DNA of 64,000 bases, taken from NCBI GenBank assembly GCA_902825865.1, contig CADECX010000007.1:31262-95261 (forward strand), in the 5' to 3' direction. The stretch comes from an uncultured Alphaproteobacteria bacterium. Lineage in GTDB: Bacteria; Pseudomonadota; Alphaproteobacteria; Micropepsales; Micropepsaceae. The notes beneath the pieces were generated by a model. It was not told the DNA's origin. It saw only the letters and a program-made list of their open reading frames with translations, and searched no databases. This document shows positions 8,208 through 16,903 of the stretch, piece by piece; position 1 is the first letter of the stretch; each line of letters starts with the position of its first letter. The translations under genes and the position numbers were made by a program.

Positions 8208-9449
8208 CTAATCCGCCCCGCGCCAGCGCGCCGGAACAAGCGGTTGCACGCGATAGGCATGATGGCCATGGGCGATCTCGCGCCAGATCCAAAGCGACGA
8301 CAGGGCGGCGATCAGCAAAAGTCCCGTCATCGCCCCGGGCGCGGTACCCGTGTCGCGCGACATTAATTGCAGCGGCGCCAGCACAATGATCGCCAAGGCG
8401 TAGCCGAACTGCGCCACCCGCATGCCAAAGCGCAAGGCGGCGGGGAAATAGAGCAAGGGAAAAATCAGTGGCGCCAAAAAGGCGGGCGCAGGCATGGTGT
8501 CTCCCGCGATCTCCAGCACCAGGCGGAACAGGCTCAAGGACAGCCCTTGCACGCAAACCAGCAGCAGAACCAATACAAAACTCAGCCGCGCGCCGCTCAG
8601 CGGCAGGGCGCGAAACACCCGCATGCCGGTGGTGAGATTGATCACCGCGACTTGCGCGCTCATCAAGCCGAAGATCCAGCCGAACAGCGCCAGATCGAAG
8701 CTGGGCATGAAATATTTGAGCGCCAGGCAGCCGAACGCCATCAGGCTCCACAGCCACAGCCAAACGCCGAGATTGGCCCGCAGCAGAACCGGCCATCCCG
8801 GGAAGCGCGACGGCGCCTTCCCTGCCGCGCCCGAGGGCGTTGCCCATATGGCGCTGGACTGCGGCAAGGGCCAGCGCCCCGCTAACGCATACAGAAGAAT
8901 GGCGGCCAGGATGGCGGCGGGGATGGCCATCTCCAGGCTGGGCCTGAGATCGCCGCGTTCGCTGACCAGGAGGCGGAAATACAGCAGCAGCAAGGGCAGG
9001 ACGATCAGCCCGCTCCAGCGCCCCCATTTGCGCCGCGCCAGGGGCATCACCATCCACACCAGGGCCATGATGACGCAAACCGCGCATTGCCCGCCCCAAC
9101 TCAGGCCGATATCGCGCCACGACGCATTGCGCGTGCCCAGTGCCATCGCGATCAGGACAGAGGCCGCCATCAGAAACCCCAGCAGCACAAAGGGTATGCC
9201 GACGCTGTGCCACCAGCGCGCCCGGTCGATGTCGCGCGCCGTCACCGGCAGCATGCGCCACACCGGAAGCTTGGGCGCGATCACCGAGCCATTGATCGCC
9301 AAAAGCACGCCAGGCATCAGCATGGGATTGCCGTAAGGATGGGTGATCCAGGAAAAATCCAGGATCAGGCCCAGCACCGCCTGGAACAGAAGATAGGCCG
9401 CCATCAAGGGCGGTATGTCCCGCACCAGGCGGAGCACCGCCCCGCTCAT
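8208..9449 (-). CDS. ABC transporter permease (ABC-2-like), 413 residues
   Basis: This is an integral membrane protein with about ten to twelve hydrophobic segments and no soluble domain, for example LMAAYLLFQAVLGLILDF at the start and FVLVLLLVCVQGLSLSLF later. It is encoded directly downstream of an ABC ATPase gene with an ATGA overlap (start at 9449), so the two form one transporter. The substrate is unknown. The longer frame upstream of 9449 lies inside the ATPase gene and is not coding. An overlapping minus-strand frame at 8143-9261 is a shadow. Confidence 0.8.
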   Translation of the reverse strand: MSGAVLRLVRDIPPLMAAYLLFQAVLGLILDFSWITHPYGNPMLMPGVLLAINGSVIAPKLPVWRMLPVTARDIDRARWWHSVGIPFVLLGFLMAASVLIAMALGTRNASWRDIGLSWGGQCAVCVIMALVWMVMPLARRKWGRWSGLIVLPLLLLYFRLLVSERGDLRPSLEMAIPAAILAAILLYALAGRWPLPQSSAIWATPSGAAGKAPSRFPGWPVLLRANLGVWLWLWSLMAFGCLALKYFMPSFDLALFGWIFGLMSAQVAVINLTTGMRVFRALPLSGARLSFVLVLLLVCVQGLSLSLFRLVLEIAGDTMPAPAFLAPLIFPLLYFPAALRFGMRVAQFGYALAIIVLAPLQLMSRDTGTAPGAMTGLLLIAALSSLWIWREIAHGHHAYRVQPLVPARWRGAD

Positions 9450-10159
9450 GCGCCGCCCGCGATCAGGCCGACGAAGATTTCCTCCAAACTCTTGGGCGCA
9501 TGGCGTTCCACCAGCTCCGCCATCGGGCCGGCGGCGATCAGCTTGCCCTTGTTCAGGATGGCGACATGATCGGCCAGCTTTTCCAGGTCGGACAATTGGT
9601 GGGAGGAAATCACCACCGTTCTGTCCGCTCTCTTGACGAAATCGCGTATCTCGCGGAACAGCAGCAGGCGGGCATTGACGTCCAGCCCCACCGTGGGTTC
9701 GTCCAGCAACAGCAGCTCGGCGTCGCGCGACAAGGCCATCACCAGCGACAGCTTGATCCGCGCCCCGAAGGATAGAGCGGCGACGCGCTCCTTGCGGGCG
9801 ACGGAAAATTCCTCCAGCAGCCTGTCGCAGCGCGTGACGTCCCAATCGGGATAAAAGCCGCGCACGAAATCCAGCGCCCGCCCCACACTGCCCCAAGGCG
9901 TGAAATTCAAATCGGGGCTGACATAGGCGACCTTGCTTTTGATCGCCACCTGGTCCCGCGGCATGTGCTTGCCCAGCACGGCGATCTCGCCGCGATCCGC
10001 AGACCCCATGCCCATCAACAGGTCCAGGGTGGTGGTCTTGCCCGCGCCATTGGGGCCGACAAAGGCCAGCACCGCGCCGCGCGGCACGGTGAGATCCAGC
10101 GGCCCCAGGACAAAATCGCCCAGCCGCCGTTCCACGCCCTTCAAGGCAATCGCGTTCAT
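9446..10159 (-). CDS. ABC transporter ATP-binding protein
   Basis: This 237-residue nucleotide-binding subunit has Walker A GPNGAGKTT at 35-43, a degenerate signature LSFGARIKLSL, and Walker [13 protein letters not shown] followed by the switch His (SSHQ). It resembles the YtrB/CcmA-like group of exporters of lipids, antibiotics or peptides. I start it at 10159 (MNAIALKG); the longer frame adds 34 unrelated residues. The pair sits divergent to a PEP-CTERM gene. A dyad GTAAG-N5-CTTAC in the gap upstream could be a regulator site. Confidence 0.88.
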   Translation of the reverse strand: MNAIALKGVERRLGDFVLGPLDLTVPRGAVLAFVGPNGAGKTTTLDLLMGMGSADRGEIAVLGKHMPRDQVAIKSKVAYVSPDLNFTPWGSVGRALDFVRGFYPDWDVTRCDRLLEEFSVARKERVAALSFGARIKLSLVMALSRDAELLLLDEPTVGLDVNARLLLFREIRDFVKRADRTVVISSHQLSDLEKLADHVAILNKGKLIAAGPMAELVERHAPKSLEEIFVGLIAGGA

Positions 10160-10255
10160 CTCACAAGTCCTTTGGACGCCTTCTCTGTAAGCGCAACTTA
10201 CACATTCCGGGCCATTAACTTCTTCTTCAGTTTGTTTTTGCGCCCCCGCCTCCAA

Positions 10256-10271
10256 TGGCATAGCGCTTGCG
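10256..10271 (+). promoter_or_regulatory. Sigma-54 (-24/-12) promoter-like element, PEP-CTERM gene 1
   Basis: TGGCA, six bases, TTGC matches the RpoN consensus TGGCAC-N5-TTGC with exact spacing. It lies 37 bases before the PEP-CTERM start codon. Equivalent elements precede the other two PEP-CTERM genes in the window. Confidence 0.7.
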
Positions 10272-10307
10272 AGGTTTTACGCAAGTCATTCATTGGGACG
10301 TATCAAA

Positions 10308-10976
10308 ATGAAACTGTTCAAGATTTTGCCCGTGGCGGCGCTCGCCTTCGCGGCTTCGTTATCGACCGCGGCTTTTGCCGGCCCGGTCTATACGTTCAAC
10401 ACCAGCACGGGCGTTCAGCCTTCCAATGTGGGCATCATCACGCTCACCCAGAACGGCGCCAACGCCGTTGACGTGAACGTCGATCTGATCAACGCCACTT
10501 ACGGCTTTCTCAATACCGGTGGTCCGCACACACCGTTCGCCTTCAACCTGGCGGGCGCGGGCGCCCTCGGCATCACCTTCACCACGCCTGTCGCCGGCAC
10601 CTTTGCTTTCGGCACGCTCAGCCTCAATACGGCCGGCGGCAGCAACACGCCCTATGGCGCCTATACGGTTGCCATTGACTCCTCGGCGGGCAATGGCTCG
10701 GGGAAGGCCTATTACGGCGATCTGCTCTTCACCCTGACCCGCGCCGGCGGCCTCAGCACCGACGATTTCATTGCCAATGGTTCGGGCGCCTATTTCTCGG
10801 CGGACCTTACCGACGGCGCGAATACCGGTGCGCAGGCCTGGATGACCCGCAGCGAACCTTCGCTGACTGTCACGGCCTTGGATATTACGGAAGAAGTGCC
10901 GGAGCCGTTGACGCTCTCCCTGTTCGGCGCCGGTATCGCCGGAGCCGTGGCGCTTCGTCGCCGGAAAAAGGCCTAA
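10308..10976 (+). CDS. PEP-CTERM sorting-domain protein
   Basis: This 222-residue exported protein has a signal peptide ending AFAG near residue 25. The body is Gly/Thr/Asn-rich and probably beta-sheet. The C-terminus is a canonical PEP-CTERM signal: VPEP, the hydrophobic LTLSLFGAGIAGAVAL, then RRRKKA. Such proteins are recognised by an exosortase (EpsH type), which is not in this window, and are usually tied to exopolysaccharide. The start at 10308 (MKLFK) gives a proper signal peptide; the frame opens five codons earlier. A strong terminator follows. Confidence 0.9.
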   Translation: MKLFKILPVAALAFAASLSTAAFAGPVYTFNTSTGVQPSNVGIITLTQNGANAVDVNVDLINATYGFLNTGGPHTPFAFNLAGAGALGITFTTPVAGTFAFGTLSLNTAGGSNTPYGAYTVAIDSSAGNGSGKAYYGDLLFTLTRAGGLSTDDFIANGSGAYFSADLTDGANTGAQAWMTRSEPSLTVTALDITEEVPEPLTLSLFGAGIAGAVALRRRKKA

Positions 10977-10995
10977 CCGTCTCCTCCCCACAATA

Positions 10996-11026
10996 CAAAA
11001 ACGGCGCCCGCAAGGGCGCCGTTTTT
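10996..11026 (+). terminator. Rho-independent terminator after the PEP-CTERM gene
   Basis: The stem AAAACGGCGCCC / GGGCGCCGTTTT with a GCAA loop is followed by T residues. It probably works in both directions because A and T tracts flank the stem; the convergent lipoprotein gene ends at 11065. Confidence 0.9.
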
Positions 11027-11064
11027 GCTTTTTCCTGTTCGCGCCGGGTCCGACTGAAGGGCGT

Positions 11065-11541
11065 TCAGTTCGCTGTGCCGGCGACCGGTGCCGGAACAAT
11101 AGGCGCAGGCGCGGCCGTGGCCTGGGCCATGGGCAGCACCGGCGTCAGCGAGATGTTCACCACCGGATCATAGTGATTGTCCGCGCCATTGGCGGAATCC
11201 ACGATCGAGGAAATCCCCGCCGTCAACAGCAGGTCCACCGCCACATTGGCCGCCACCACCGAGGAAACCCCCGAATGGTTGAGATAGGTGGACTGCTGAT
11301 AACCTTCCTTGTCGCAGGTGATGGTGAGGTCATGCTTGCTCTTGCGCACCGACAAGATGCCGGGCGTGACCGCGATGCTGCCCATCTCCTTGCCGTCCCC
11401 CTTGCGCAGGAAAGAGCAATGGGCCCCCGGCGGATTGGTGACCACCGTGATTTCCTGCGACGTGCCTTCGAACACGCTGACGCAACCCGCCAGGCAGAAG
11501 ACAGAACAAAGGACGGCCGGCAACGCGGCGAACTTCCGCAT
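11065..11541 (-). CDS. Predicted lipoprotein, paralogue 2
   Basis: This 158-residue protein has a lipoprotein signal peptide with the lipobox LAGC at Cys20. The mature part contains GTSQEITVVTNPPGAHCSF and CDKEGYQQSTYLNHSG. Both blocks are shared with the gene directly upstream, so the two are tandem duplicates. The PPGA..C....G layout resembles PEGA-like carbohydrate- or peptidoglycan-associated lipoproteins, but the function is unknown. The start at 11541 was chosen for the lipobox. Only one base separates it from the paralogue stop, so the pair is co-transcribed. Confidence 0.75.
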   Translation of the reverse strand: MRKFAALPAVLCSVFCLAGCVSVFEGTSQEITVVTNPPGAHCSFLRKGDGKEMGSIAVTPGILSVRKSKHDLTITCDKEGYQQSTYLNHSGVSSVVAANVAVDLLLTAGISSIVDSANGADNHYDPVVNISLTPVLPMAQATAAPAPIVPAPVAGTAN

Positions 11542-11542
11542 C

Positions 11543-12004
11543 CTAGCTGTTGGGCGCGAACGTCGCGGGCTTGACCGTTGGAGGCGGCGGCGCGGCAGCG
11601 GCAGCACCGGCACTCGCCGGCACCAAGGTCACATTCACTTCGCCGGTATATTTGTTGTCGGAGCCCGAGGCGCTGTCGATCGCCCAGCCGATGCCGCCGC
11701 CCAGGATGATATTGCCGAAGGTCGCGCCGTCGGCGCCGGAATGATTGAGGTAGGTGGCTTCCTGATAGCCCTCCTTGTTGCACTTCAAGGTGATGTCGTG
11801 CTTGGTCTTCTTGATTGTCACCCCGCCCGGCGTGTTGTTGACGCTGGCGATCACGGCGCCTTCGCGGACGAACTGGCAATTGGCGCCAGGAGGATTGGTG
11901 ACGACTTTGATTTCCTGCGATGTGCCCGAAACGATGCTGGCGCATCCCGACAGGCAAACAGCGACGAACGAGACGGCCGCAGCCGCCCCCAATGAACGTT
12001 TCAT
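11543..12004 (-). CDS. Predicted lipoprotein, paralogue 1
   Basis: This 153-residue protein has lipobox LSGC at Cys21. Its core GTSQEIKVVTNPPGANCQF and CNKEGYQEATYLNHSG is near-identical to the downstream paralogue, whereas the central Gly-rich hydrophobic segment (GNIILGGGIGWAID) and the Ala/Pro tail differ. The conserved pair of Cys residues could form a disulfide. Gly-rich hydrophobic stretches in the middle of both proteins suggest membrane contact. It is the first gene of a two-gene unit. The function is unknown. Confidence 0.75.
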   Translation of the reverse strand: MKRSLGAAAAVSFVAVCLSGCASIVSGTSQEIKVVTNPPGANCQFVREGAVIASVNNTPGGVTIKKTKHDITLKCNKEGYQEATYLNHSGADGATFGNIILGGGIGWAIDSASGSDNKYTGEVNVTLVPASAGAAAAAPPPPTVKPATFAPNS

Positions 12005-12232
12005 GTGTTGAGGCTCCCCAGCCTTGTGAGCGAGGCGCGTGATATGCGCCCCGCGCGCAGACTATCAGCCTACGGATATTCGCCAAGACAAACTGCGCTG
12101 AACTGACAGTCTGTCATATGTCAGTTTGACAACGTGTCATCAATCAAGCCCGGTTTCTCTGCGCAAATCTCAGAATGATGCGCGTGTTCTTCCCGAGGCC
12201 AGCCCGTTGCCGATAAACGAACGCGTCGCGGA

Positions 12233-14212
12233 TCACGCCGCCTGTTGCAGCTTGCGGCGTTCCTGGCGGCGCGGCAGGGTGATGGTGACGGTGGTGCCCT
12301 CGTCCTCGCGGCTTTCCACCGCCATCTTGCCGCTATGCTCGCCTACCAGCGCCTTGACCAGCGACAGGCCCAACCCGGTGCCCTCGCGCGCCACATGCGG
12401 ATTGTTGGTGGCCTGCTCGAAGGGCTGGCCGATGCGTTCCAGCACATCGGCGGGAATGCCCGCGCCCTCGTCCCGGACCGCGAACTGCACCATCTCGCCC
12501 ATATCCCTGAGACTGACGGTGATGACGCCCTTTTCCTCGGAGAACTTCACCGCATTGGAGAGAAGATTGATCAGTATCTGCTTGCAGGCGCGGGCATCGG
12601 CCACCACCAGCACCGCGGCGCGGGGCATATCGGTCTCCAGCACGATCTCGCGCGCCGCCGCCTTTGACGCGATCAAGGGCAGGCAATCCTCGACGCAGCT
12701 TTTGAGGTCGAATTCGCGGAAGTCCGCCTGGAAGCGGCCGGCCTCGATCTTGGCCAGGTCCAGAATATCGGCCACCAGGCTGAGCAGATGGCTGCCGGAA
12801 CTGTTGATCAGCTTGGCATATTCCAGATAGCGCTCCGACAGGGCGCCGAAGGTGCCGTGCATCATCATCTCGGAAAAGCCGATCACCGCGTTCAGCGGCG
12901 TGCGCAGCTCGTGGCTCATATTGGCGAGAAATTCCGACTTGACCTTGCTGGCGGCCTCGGCGGTCTGGCGCGCCACCTGGTTCTGCAGCAGTTCGCGTTC
13001 CAGCCTCTGGCGGTCGTCGGACATTTTCCGGAACGTTTTCAACGCCTGGGCAAAGTGTCCGATCTCGTCGCCGCGCGCGCTGATCGCCAGCACCCGTTCG
13101 ATATCGCCGTCCGAGTTGTGATTGATGGCGTGGGTGATCTGCTTCAAGGGCCGGATGACCCGCCACAGGACCAGGAAGGCGGTGAGCAGCGCCAGGCTGA
13201 CGCAAATCGCCATCTGCGCCAGCGCCGCCTTGAGGTCGCGCCGCGCCTGGGCCAGATTTTCCATCGAGCGGGCCTCGGCCGCGGCCAGGCCGGCGCGGCT
13301 GACTTCCATCAAGCTGTTCAGCGCCGGGGTGGACAGGGTCAGCCATTGCGGTCCGCTGATGTTCAGGGTGCGGCCATTTTCCATCGTATCCAGCACATAA
13401 GCGCGCAGCCGCGAATAGCGGCCGAAATATTCTTCATTGGCCCTGGCGATCGCCATTTTCAGCGGCGTCGCCATGCCGCCGGCCTGAACCGCTTTTTCGA
13501 TCGACTGCCAGGGCGCCTCGGTGCGGCCGCGTGTCTTGATCAGCCCGTCGCGTTCTGCCTGGGTCGGCTTGTGCGGCCAGGAAATGAAATTGGCATATTC
13601 GCGGCGCTCGCCGCCGGCATCGACCCGGATGCGCCAGGCGATGTCGCTGATGCGCATCATCTCGCTCATATAGGGGCCGGTGGCCGCGATCTGGCGCGAC
13701 AGGGTCATCGCCTGGCTGTCGATGCGGTCCAAGGTGGCATAGACGGAATTTTGCGGATCGACCAAGAGATGAGGCGGGCGCTGCTCGCGCGGCAGCACCG
13801 CGGCGGCCAGCACCGCCGGAAACAACTGGCGGTCGAAGACGCTCATGCCCTGCCTGATCTGGCGCGCCAGATCCGCCGGCACCTTGTCCTCGCCCAGCTC
13901 CGCGATTTCGTGCTGGATATGGCCCATCGCTTCCAAGGTGCGGCCATGCAGCAGCTTGAGCCGCGCCAAGGTGGCGGCGTCGGCAATAAAGGGTTCGGCT
14001 ATGGTTGTATCGATCACGCCAAGTTCGGCGCGCATGGCTTCGCGGATCGACACGATATCGCGCGACACGCGTGCGCTGGCGGCGACATCGGCGCTGGCCT
14101 GTTCGCGGCGCCAGGCATTGTTGGCGGCGACAGCGAACACCGTCACCAGCACCACGACCATGGTGCCGGTGGCCAACGACAACAATGTTGATACGGAATA
14201 AGTGCGCTTCAC
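12233..14212 (-). CDS. Membrane sensor histidine kinase (HAMP, HisKA, HATPase)
   Basis: The 659-residue kinase has an N-terminal membrane segment (residues 7-30), a long periplasmic region of about 300 residues, a second membrane segment (LLTAFLVLWRVI), a HAMP linker, a HisKA box with SHELRTPLN, and a catalytic domain with NLLSNAVKF, DEGAGIPAD and GTGLGLSLVK. Its input ligand is unknown. I prefer the GTG at 14212, preceded by GGGGGAG; a start at 14251 adds 13 residues. It lies just upstream, on the same strand order, of nothing obvious; the response regulator and Hpt-like genes precede it on the minus strand, so it may act with them. Confidence 0.88.
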   Translation of the reverse strand: MKRTYSVSTLLSLATGTMVVVLVTVFAVAANNAWRREQASADVAASARVSRDIVSIREAMRAELGVIDTTIAEPFIADAATLARLKLLHGRTLEAMGHIQHEIAELGEDKVPADLARQIRQGMSVFDRQLFPAVLAAAVLPREQRPPHLLVDPQNSVYATLDRIDSQAMTLSRQIAATGPYMSEMMRISDIAWRIRVDAGGERREYANFISWPHKPTQAERDGLIKTRGRTEAPWQSIEKAVQAGGMATPLKMAIARANEEYFGRYSRLRAYVLDTMENGRTLNISGPQWLTLSTPALNSLMEVSRAGLAAAEARSMENLAQARRDLKAALAQMAICVSLALLTAFLVLWRVIRPLKQITHAINHNSDGDIERVLAISARGDEIGHFAQALKTFRKMSDDRQRLERELLQNQVARQTAEAASKVKSEFLANMSHELRTPLNAVIGFSEMMMHGTFGALSERYLEYAKLINSSGSHLLSLVADILDLAKIEAGRFQADFREFDLKSCVEDCLPLIASKAAAREIVLETDMPRAAVLVVADARACKQILINLLSNAVKFSEEKGVITVSLRDMGEMVQFAVRDEGAGIPADVLERIGQPFEQATNNPHVAREGTGLGLSLVKALVGEHSGKMAVESREDEGTTVTITLPRRQERRKLQQAA

Positions 14213-14337
14213 GCGCGCTCCCCCAGCACTCCCCGCCCACAGACTAGGCAAGAGACGTGGGGAAACCGTTAAGATGAATGTTCCATGACGATGGGTTGGA
14301 GCCGCTTAACCGCAAGGAATTGCAGGTTAAACGAAGC

Positions 14338-14796
14338 TTAAAATCGGCGCGGAATGCGCGCCACGGCCTGGACAAGTTCTGCGGTCAGGCGCTTCGCCGC
14401 CGCCGGGCCCTCATGCCCGGACGACAAAAGCACCAGCGTGTCGACATGAGACGCCGCCACCTGGGCGGCGCGGGCATCGCGCGCATGTTCCTTGAGCAGT
14501 GTTTCCAGGGACGTGCAGACTTCGCCCAAACCCTGCCGCCCCGCCATCGCCGCGCTGCCGCGCAAATCCACCACCAGGGAATAGAACTGATCCCACACCG
14601 CATCGGGGGCGCCCGAAAGCCTGTAGCGGACATCGGCCAGATCGCGCAGGCGCGTCCCCAGATAGTCGCCGAAACTTTCCTGCACCTTCTCGGCCGCCAC
14701 TTCGCCTTTCTTGACCAGCGCGGTCAGCGGCACCGCATTGGGTCCCGATATTCTTTCCAGCAGGGAAGGCCTGTATTCGACTTTGGCGTTACTCAA
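14338..14796 (-). CDS. Hpt-like protein lacking the phosphorylatable His
   Basis: This 152-residue helical protein has a segment VDLRGSAAMAGRQGLGEVC that aligns with the Hpt motif HxLKGxAxxxGxxxL. The position of the phosphorylated His is Val. It therefore looks like a degenerate phosphotransfer domain that could bind a response regulator without phosphorylating it. The gene overlaps the upstream response regulator gene by eight bases, which supports a working pair. The assignment to Hpt is from motif spacing only. Confidence 0.55.
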   Translation of the reverse strand: MSNAKVEYRPSLLERISGPNAVPLTALVKKGEVAAEKVQESFGDYLGTRLRDLADVRYRLSGAPDAVWDQFYSLVVDLRGSAAMAGRQGLGEVCTSLETLLKEHARDARAAQVAASHVDTLVLLSSGHEGPAAAKRLTAELVQAVARIPRRF

Positions 14797-15256
14797 CGGC
14801 CCACATCTCCCTGGGCTTGCTGTCGGAAGATGCGGGGGCCAAATGACCCTTGTCCTGCACGATCACCTTGATCAGGTGGTTCATCAAGGTTTCGCAAGAA
14901 AAGGGTTTGACGATATAGCTGTCGGCGCCCTCACCCAGCGCAAGCGTGACATCCTCATTGGCATTGTGGCCGGTGACCATCACAAAGGGCACATAGGCCA
15001 GGCGCGTGTCGGTCATTTGGCGCAGGCGGCGCAACACCGAAAGCCCGTCGGTGGGATACATCTGCCAATCGCAGAAAATCACGTCGGGCGAGCGCGTTTC
15101 CATGCGCTGAAAAGCTTCCTCGGCGGTGGCGGCGGTCAAAACCTTGCCCACGCCGAAGCTGGCCAGCATTTCGGCCATCAGCCGCACCATGAAGGGGCTG
15201 TCGTCGATCACCAAAATGGTCAGCGGGGAAAAATCCGCCTTGGTAACTGCCGTCAT
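14789..15256 (-). CDS. Single-domain response regulator (CheY-like)
   Basis: This 155-residue receiver has the acidic pair D18-D19, the phospho-acceptor D63 (DVIFCDWQM), T95 (VMVTGH) and K117 (SYIVKPF), a complete set of catalytic residues. No output domain follows; the C-terminus is a short Ser/Lys tail. It probably signals by protein interaction, with the Hpt-like protein encoded immediately downstream a candidate partner. The ATG at 15256 removes 20 upstream residues that do not belong to the receiver fold. Confidence 0.88.
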   Translation of the reverse strand: MTAVTKADFSPLTILVIDDSPFMVRLMAEMLASFGVGKVLTAATAEEAFQRMETRSPDVIFCDWQMYPTDGLSVLRRLRQMTDTRLAYVPFVMVTGHNANEDVTLALGEGADSYIVKPFSCETLMNHLIKVIVQDKGHLAPASSDSKPREMWAVE

Positions 15257-15532
15257 CTCGCGTCCCAAACCCGTGCGCCGAAACACGCACGCGCCAGGAC
15301 GCACGGTTGCACACAACAGATAAACAAGCGCCCAAGCCCCCCTGGGCGCTCACGGCGACTCCACCGTTTGCGGCTAAAATTTCACACAATGAGAGGTCTT
15401 ACAACCACCAGTGAATGCAAGCCCTTACCTGCCACCGCGCAAGCTGGGGACAAATCGGCCGCCAGGGACGCTGCCGTGCCCGATTCGGCGTGCTAGGCTG
15501 GCGCAGGGTCGCACCTTCAGCCTTGGAGCAGC

Positions 15533-15730
15533 ATGCCGAAATCCCCGATCCGCTCCCGCTCCGTCTGCCCCGATTGCGGCGCGCCGCTTTATTACGTGCG
15601 AACCTTTTTGTCCTTTATTACCGGGCGCAAGAAGCGGGTCTGCCTGGCGCGGGACTGCAAGTTCGAGGACCCCCGCCGCTTCCAGGTCAAAAGCCATGGC
15701 TATGGCCATGACCAGGACGGGCCCGGCTAG
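15533..15730 (+). CDS. Small Cys-rich protein, possible zinc ribbon
   Basis: This 65-residue protein has two Cys pairs, C12-x2-C15 and C37-x4-C42, separated by an aromatic basic segment (LYYVRTFLSFITGRKKR). The spacing suggests a zinc ribbon. The C-terminus is His/Gly-rich. No family is recognised. The next small gene also encodes a Cys-pair protein in the same orientation, so they may be related in function. Confidence 0.5.
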   Translation: MPKSPIRSRSVCPDCGAPLYYVRTFLSFITGRKKRVCLARDCKFEDPRRFQVKSHGYGHDQDGPG

Positions 15731-15794
15731 GCGCAAAGCCCCGAACACAAGCCAGCTTGTTGACATTCTGCAAGTGTTCTTGTAGCGTTCCGGC

Positions 15795-16013
15795 ATGAAC
15801 ATGCTTGAGGTCATCCGGCAGGGCGCCCATACCGCCCAACGCCCGAGGCCCAAGCATCTGCCCTGCCCTTTTTGCGGCGACGACCCGCCTCTGGCCGCCG
15901 AAATCGCCGGGCATTTCGTGGTCGCTTGCGAGAATGACGATTGCGCCGCCAATCCCCAGGTCGCGGGCCTCAGCCTGGCGCAAGCCTGGGAGCGCTGGAA
16001 CAGAAGAGCTTAG
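15795..16013 (+). CDS. Lar-like small zinc-ribbon protein
   Basis: This 72-residue protein contains PCPFCG (C24, C27), a second pair CENDDC (C45, C50) and a C-terminal AWERWNRR. This layout is typical of the Lar (restriction alleviation)-like and phage zinc-ribbon proteins. These are often phage-derived and bind nucleic acid or modulate restriction, but the role here is unknown. No restriction system lies in the window. Confidence 0.65.
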   Translation: MNMLEVIRQGAHTAQRPRPKHLPCPFCGDDPPLAAEIAGHFVVACENDDCAANPQVAGLSLAQAWERWNRRA

Positions 16014-16070
16014 GCGTTGCCGCATGGTTTGGCAGTTTGCTCCGCACACTGCCGAAAATCGCGGCACTTA

Positions 16071-16101
16071 TTTAATGGTCGCGCCGGCAGGCCCTCGTTC
16101 T
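16071..16101 (+). repeat. Dispersed short repeat, copy A
   Basis: TTTAATGGTCGCGCCG, two variable bases, AGGCCCTCG recurs at 34821-34851 in the same orientation. Both copies are followed by CGCT-rich sequence. Both lie in intergenic DNA. Confidence 0.7.
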
Positions 16102-16242
16102 TCGCTGTCGCTCAGAACCGGTTGCCGGTCGCTCCAGAATTTCCGCCGTAACCTGCTGTCACAACATTTGCAGTGCCGGCGCGATACCGATCGTTAGCCT
16201 TTGGCTGTCAGAGTCGATGCGTGTTCAAAGGGGCGCTGTCTC

Positions 16243-16524
16243 ATGGGCATCAAGGCGGTCAGCAAGGATTTTATCCTCAAGCTTGAAGGCTACGGCCTGA
16301 CCACGGCGGAGATCCACTACCACATCCCCGATCATCCCCGCCTGCTGCAGCAATTCATCTGGCAGGACTACGACATCGCCCCGCTTTTTCCGCAGCTCAA
16401 GAAATTCCTGGATTTTTGGCAGCGCGAACTGGACGGCGCGCTGCACAGCGTGCGGGTGGCGCATGACCAGCTGCTCAAGCCTTCGGAATGGAAATCGGTG
16501 GACGGGCTGTTCCGCCTGAACTGA
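16243..16524 (+). CDS. usg: usg protein
   Basis: This 93-residue protein matches the alphaproteobacterial usg family (named from its location upstream of trp genes in Caulobacter). Family blocks are LKLEGYGLTTAEIHYHIPDH, WQDYD, FLDFWQRELDG and LHSVRVAH. Its biochemical role is unknown. The ATG at 16243 gives the usual family length; an upstream TTG at 16201 would add 14 unrelated residues. No tryptophan genes are adjacent here. Confidence 0.85.
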   Translation: MGIKAVSKDFILKLEGYGLTTAEIHYHIPDHPRLLQQFIWQDYDIAPLFPQLKKFLDFWQRELDGALHSVRVAHDQLLKPSEWKSVDGLFRLN

Positions 16525-16530
16525 AGCGGT

Positions 16531-16668
16531 TCAGCGTCCAGGCACGCTGCTGCGTATGTCCTGGGCTTGATGTTCGACCCAACTGTTGAACCCGTCGGGG
16601 AAAAGCGTCTCCGAAAAAATCAGCCCAATGAGCAGCCCGATCACCAACCCGCCGACAAACTTGCCCAT
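16531..16668 (-). CDS. Small membrane protein, 45 residues
   Basis: This short gene reads MGKFVGGLVIGLLIGLIFSE, followed by a polar tail with Trp30 and Gln/Asp residues. One membrane helix near the N-terminus (residues 4-18) is clear, with Gly-x3-Gly spacing that favours helix packing. It converges with usg, whose stop lies seven bases away. Codon use and the clean hydrophobic segment support a real gene despite the size. The function is unknown. Confidence 0.6.
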   Translation of the reverse strand: MGKFVGGLVIGLLIGLIFSETLFPDGFNSWVEHQAQDIRSSVPGR

Positions 16669-16828
16669 GCACGCTCCCGCAACAGCCCCCGCGCGGGGGC
16701 GAAGCACCCTTCCTGGGCGGGAGTCTGAGCCCGATAAGGGGGCTGAATCAACAGCCGGAACGTACGGACGGCATCAAACTTGCGTTTGAGGGGGGCTAAG
16801 TCTAATCAAATGCGCCCTTTTTGGGCGG

Positions 16829-16903
16829 GCCGGGTTAGCTCAGCGGTAGAGCAGCGGTTTTGTAAACCGAAGGTCGGGAGTTCAATCCTCTCACCCGGCA
16901 CCA
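16829..16903 (+). tRNA. tRNA-Thr (anticodon TGT)
   Basis: A cloverleaf can be drawn: acceptor GCCGGGT/ACCCGGC, D arm GCTC/GAGC, anticodon loop TTTGTAA (TGT, reads ACA), T arm GGGAG-TTCAATC-CTCTC, then ACCA encoded at the 3' end. The outermost anticodon-stem pair is a G-A mismatch, which needs checking with a covariance model. It directly precedes a 15-bp perfect hairpin. Confidence 0.93.
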
